Assembly: GCA_904419145.1 (NCBI GenBank)
Contig: CAJFQQ010000013.1
Location: 1-61,164, forward strand
Reading direction: 5' to 3'
Source of the DNA: an uncultured Oscillospiraceae bacterium
Lineage (GTDB): Bacteria > Bacillota > Clostridia > Oscillospirales > Oscillospiraceae
DNA: 61,164 nt
The notes beneath the pieces were generated by a model. The model saw only the letters and a program-made list of their open reading frames with translations. It was not told the DNA's origin and did not search any database. Position numbers and translations under genes: made by a program. Below are positions 61,105-61,164 of this stretch, piece by piece (the first letter of the stretch is position 1; every line of letters begins with the position of its first letter).

Positions 61105-61164
61105 TCATCCAAGGATTTTCATTTGTAGTAAAATTGTTGTAACTGTAGTAAACCTGATTTCTCA

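Larger units (their letters stand above)
60787..61164. other. 378-bp gene-free right edge
   Basis: No coding frame with a recognisable product. The stretch is clearly AT-richer than its surroundings. It holds the larE promoter (60826-60854), small stems such as CACCTA/TAGGTG (60945-60966 region), and a strong plus-strand terminator-like hairpin (61069-61098), which could end a short RNA made from within the stretch or a gene out of view. I cannot assign it to a known RNA class. Confidence 0.5.

Overview
The window looks like a chromosomal segment of a GC-rich (about 60% by eye), spore-forming Clostridia, most like the Oscillospiraceae (Flavonifractor/Lawsonibacter type). This rests on gene order and protein types: PolC-type replicase, an MEP-pathway/lipid operon, the rplS-lepB-rbgA-rnhB order, tig-clpP-clpX-lon-engB, a spoIVFA/spoIVFB-like pair with a sigma-E-like promoter, a flavodiiron protein, a potABCD operon and larE-larB-larC. 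The genus is inference. Nearly all genes are on the minus strand; plus-strand islands are rluD-like/potABCD (8.8-14.2 kb), a cysteine-rich micro-ORF (52.3 kb) and a HAD/XRE pair (56.4-58 kb).

Layout: 0-3.5 kb, DUF512 radical SAM - GNAT - der - plsY (cut by the edge). 3.6-6.7 kb, a BlaI/M56 (BlaR-like) pair with a self-overlapping operator. 6.8-8.7 kb, carboxyethyl-ornithine synthase, rpmF and yceD. 8.8-14.2 kb, a pseudouridine synthase and the polyamine ABC transporter. 14.3-16.7 kb, a CarD-family gene with a nonsense codon, a small hypothetical gene and the flavodiiron protein with a Rex-like site. 16.8-27.9 kb, pyrH-frr-uppS-cdsA-dxr-rseP-GNAT-ispG-polC. 28-36 kb, tig-clpP-clpX-lon-engB and an MFS efflux gene behind what reads as a complete translational attenuator. 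36-45 kb, metallophosphoesterase, thrC, dipeptidase, yraN-rnhB, rbgA, lepB, an ECF-promoter lipoprotein and rplS. 45-52.2 kb, the radical-SAM B12/DUF2344 pair, spoIVFAB-like genes, a U32 peptidase and mltG. 52.3-57.9 kb, tmk, a TagA-type and a GT4 glycosyltransferase, a DMT transporter, HAD and XRE genes. 58-60.8 kb, nickel-pincer cofactor genes larE-larB-larC. The last 378 bases carry no recognised gene.

The most unusual signals are: (1) two unrelated genes (der and a HAD phosphatase) whose 5' ends, with start codon, are duplicated and separated by about 145-150 bp of hairpin-rich DNA, the two insertions sharing an 11-nt core in opposite orientation; (2) an ermC-style leader of the MFS gene, with a 24-codon leader ORF, mutually exclusive stems and a sequestered Shine-Dalgarno; (3) other multi-hairpin intergenic clusters; (4) a start-stop (ATG-TAG) at a CarD gene; and (5) a three-cysteine LarE. 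All rest on reading the sequence by eye; no database search or folding program was run.
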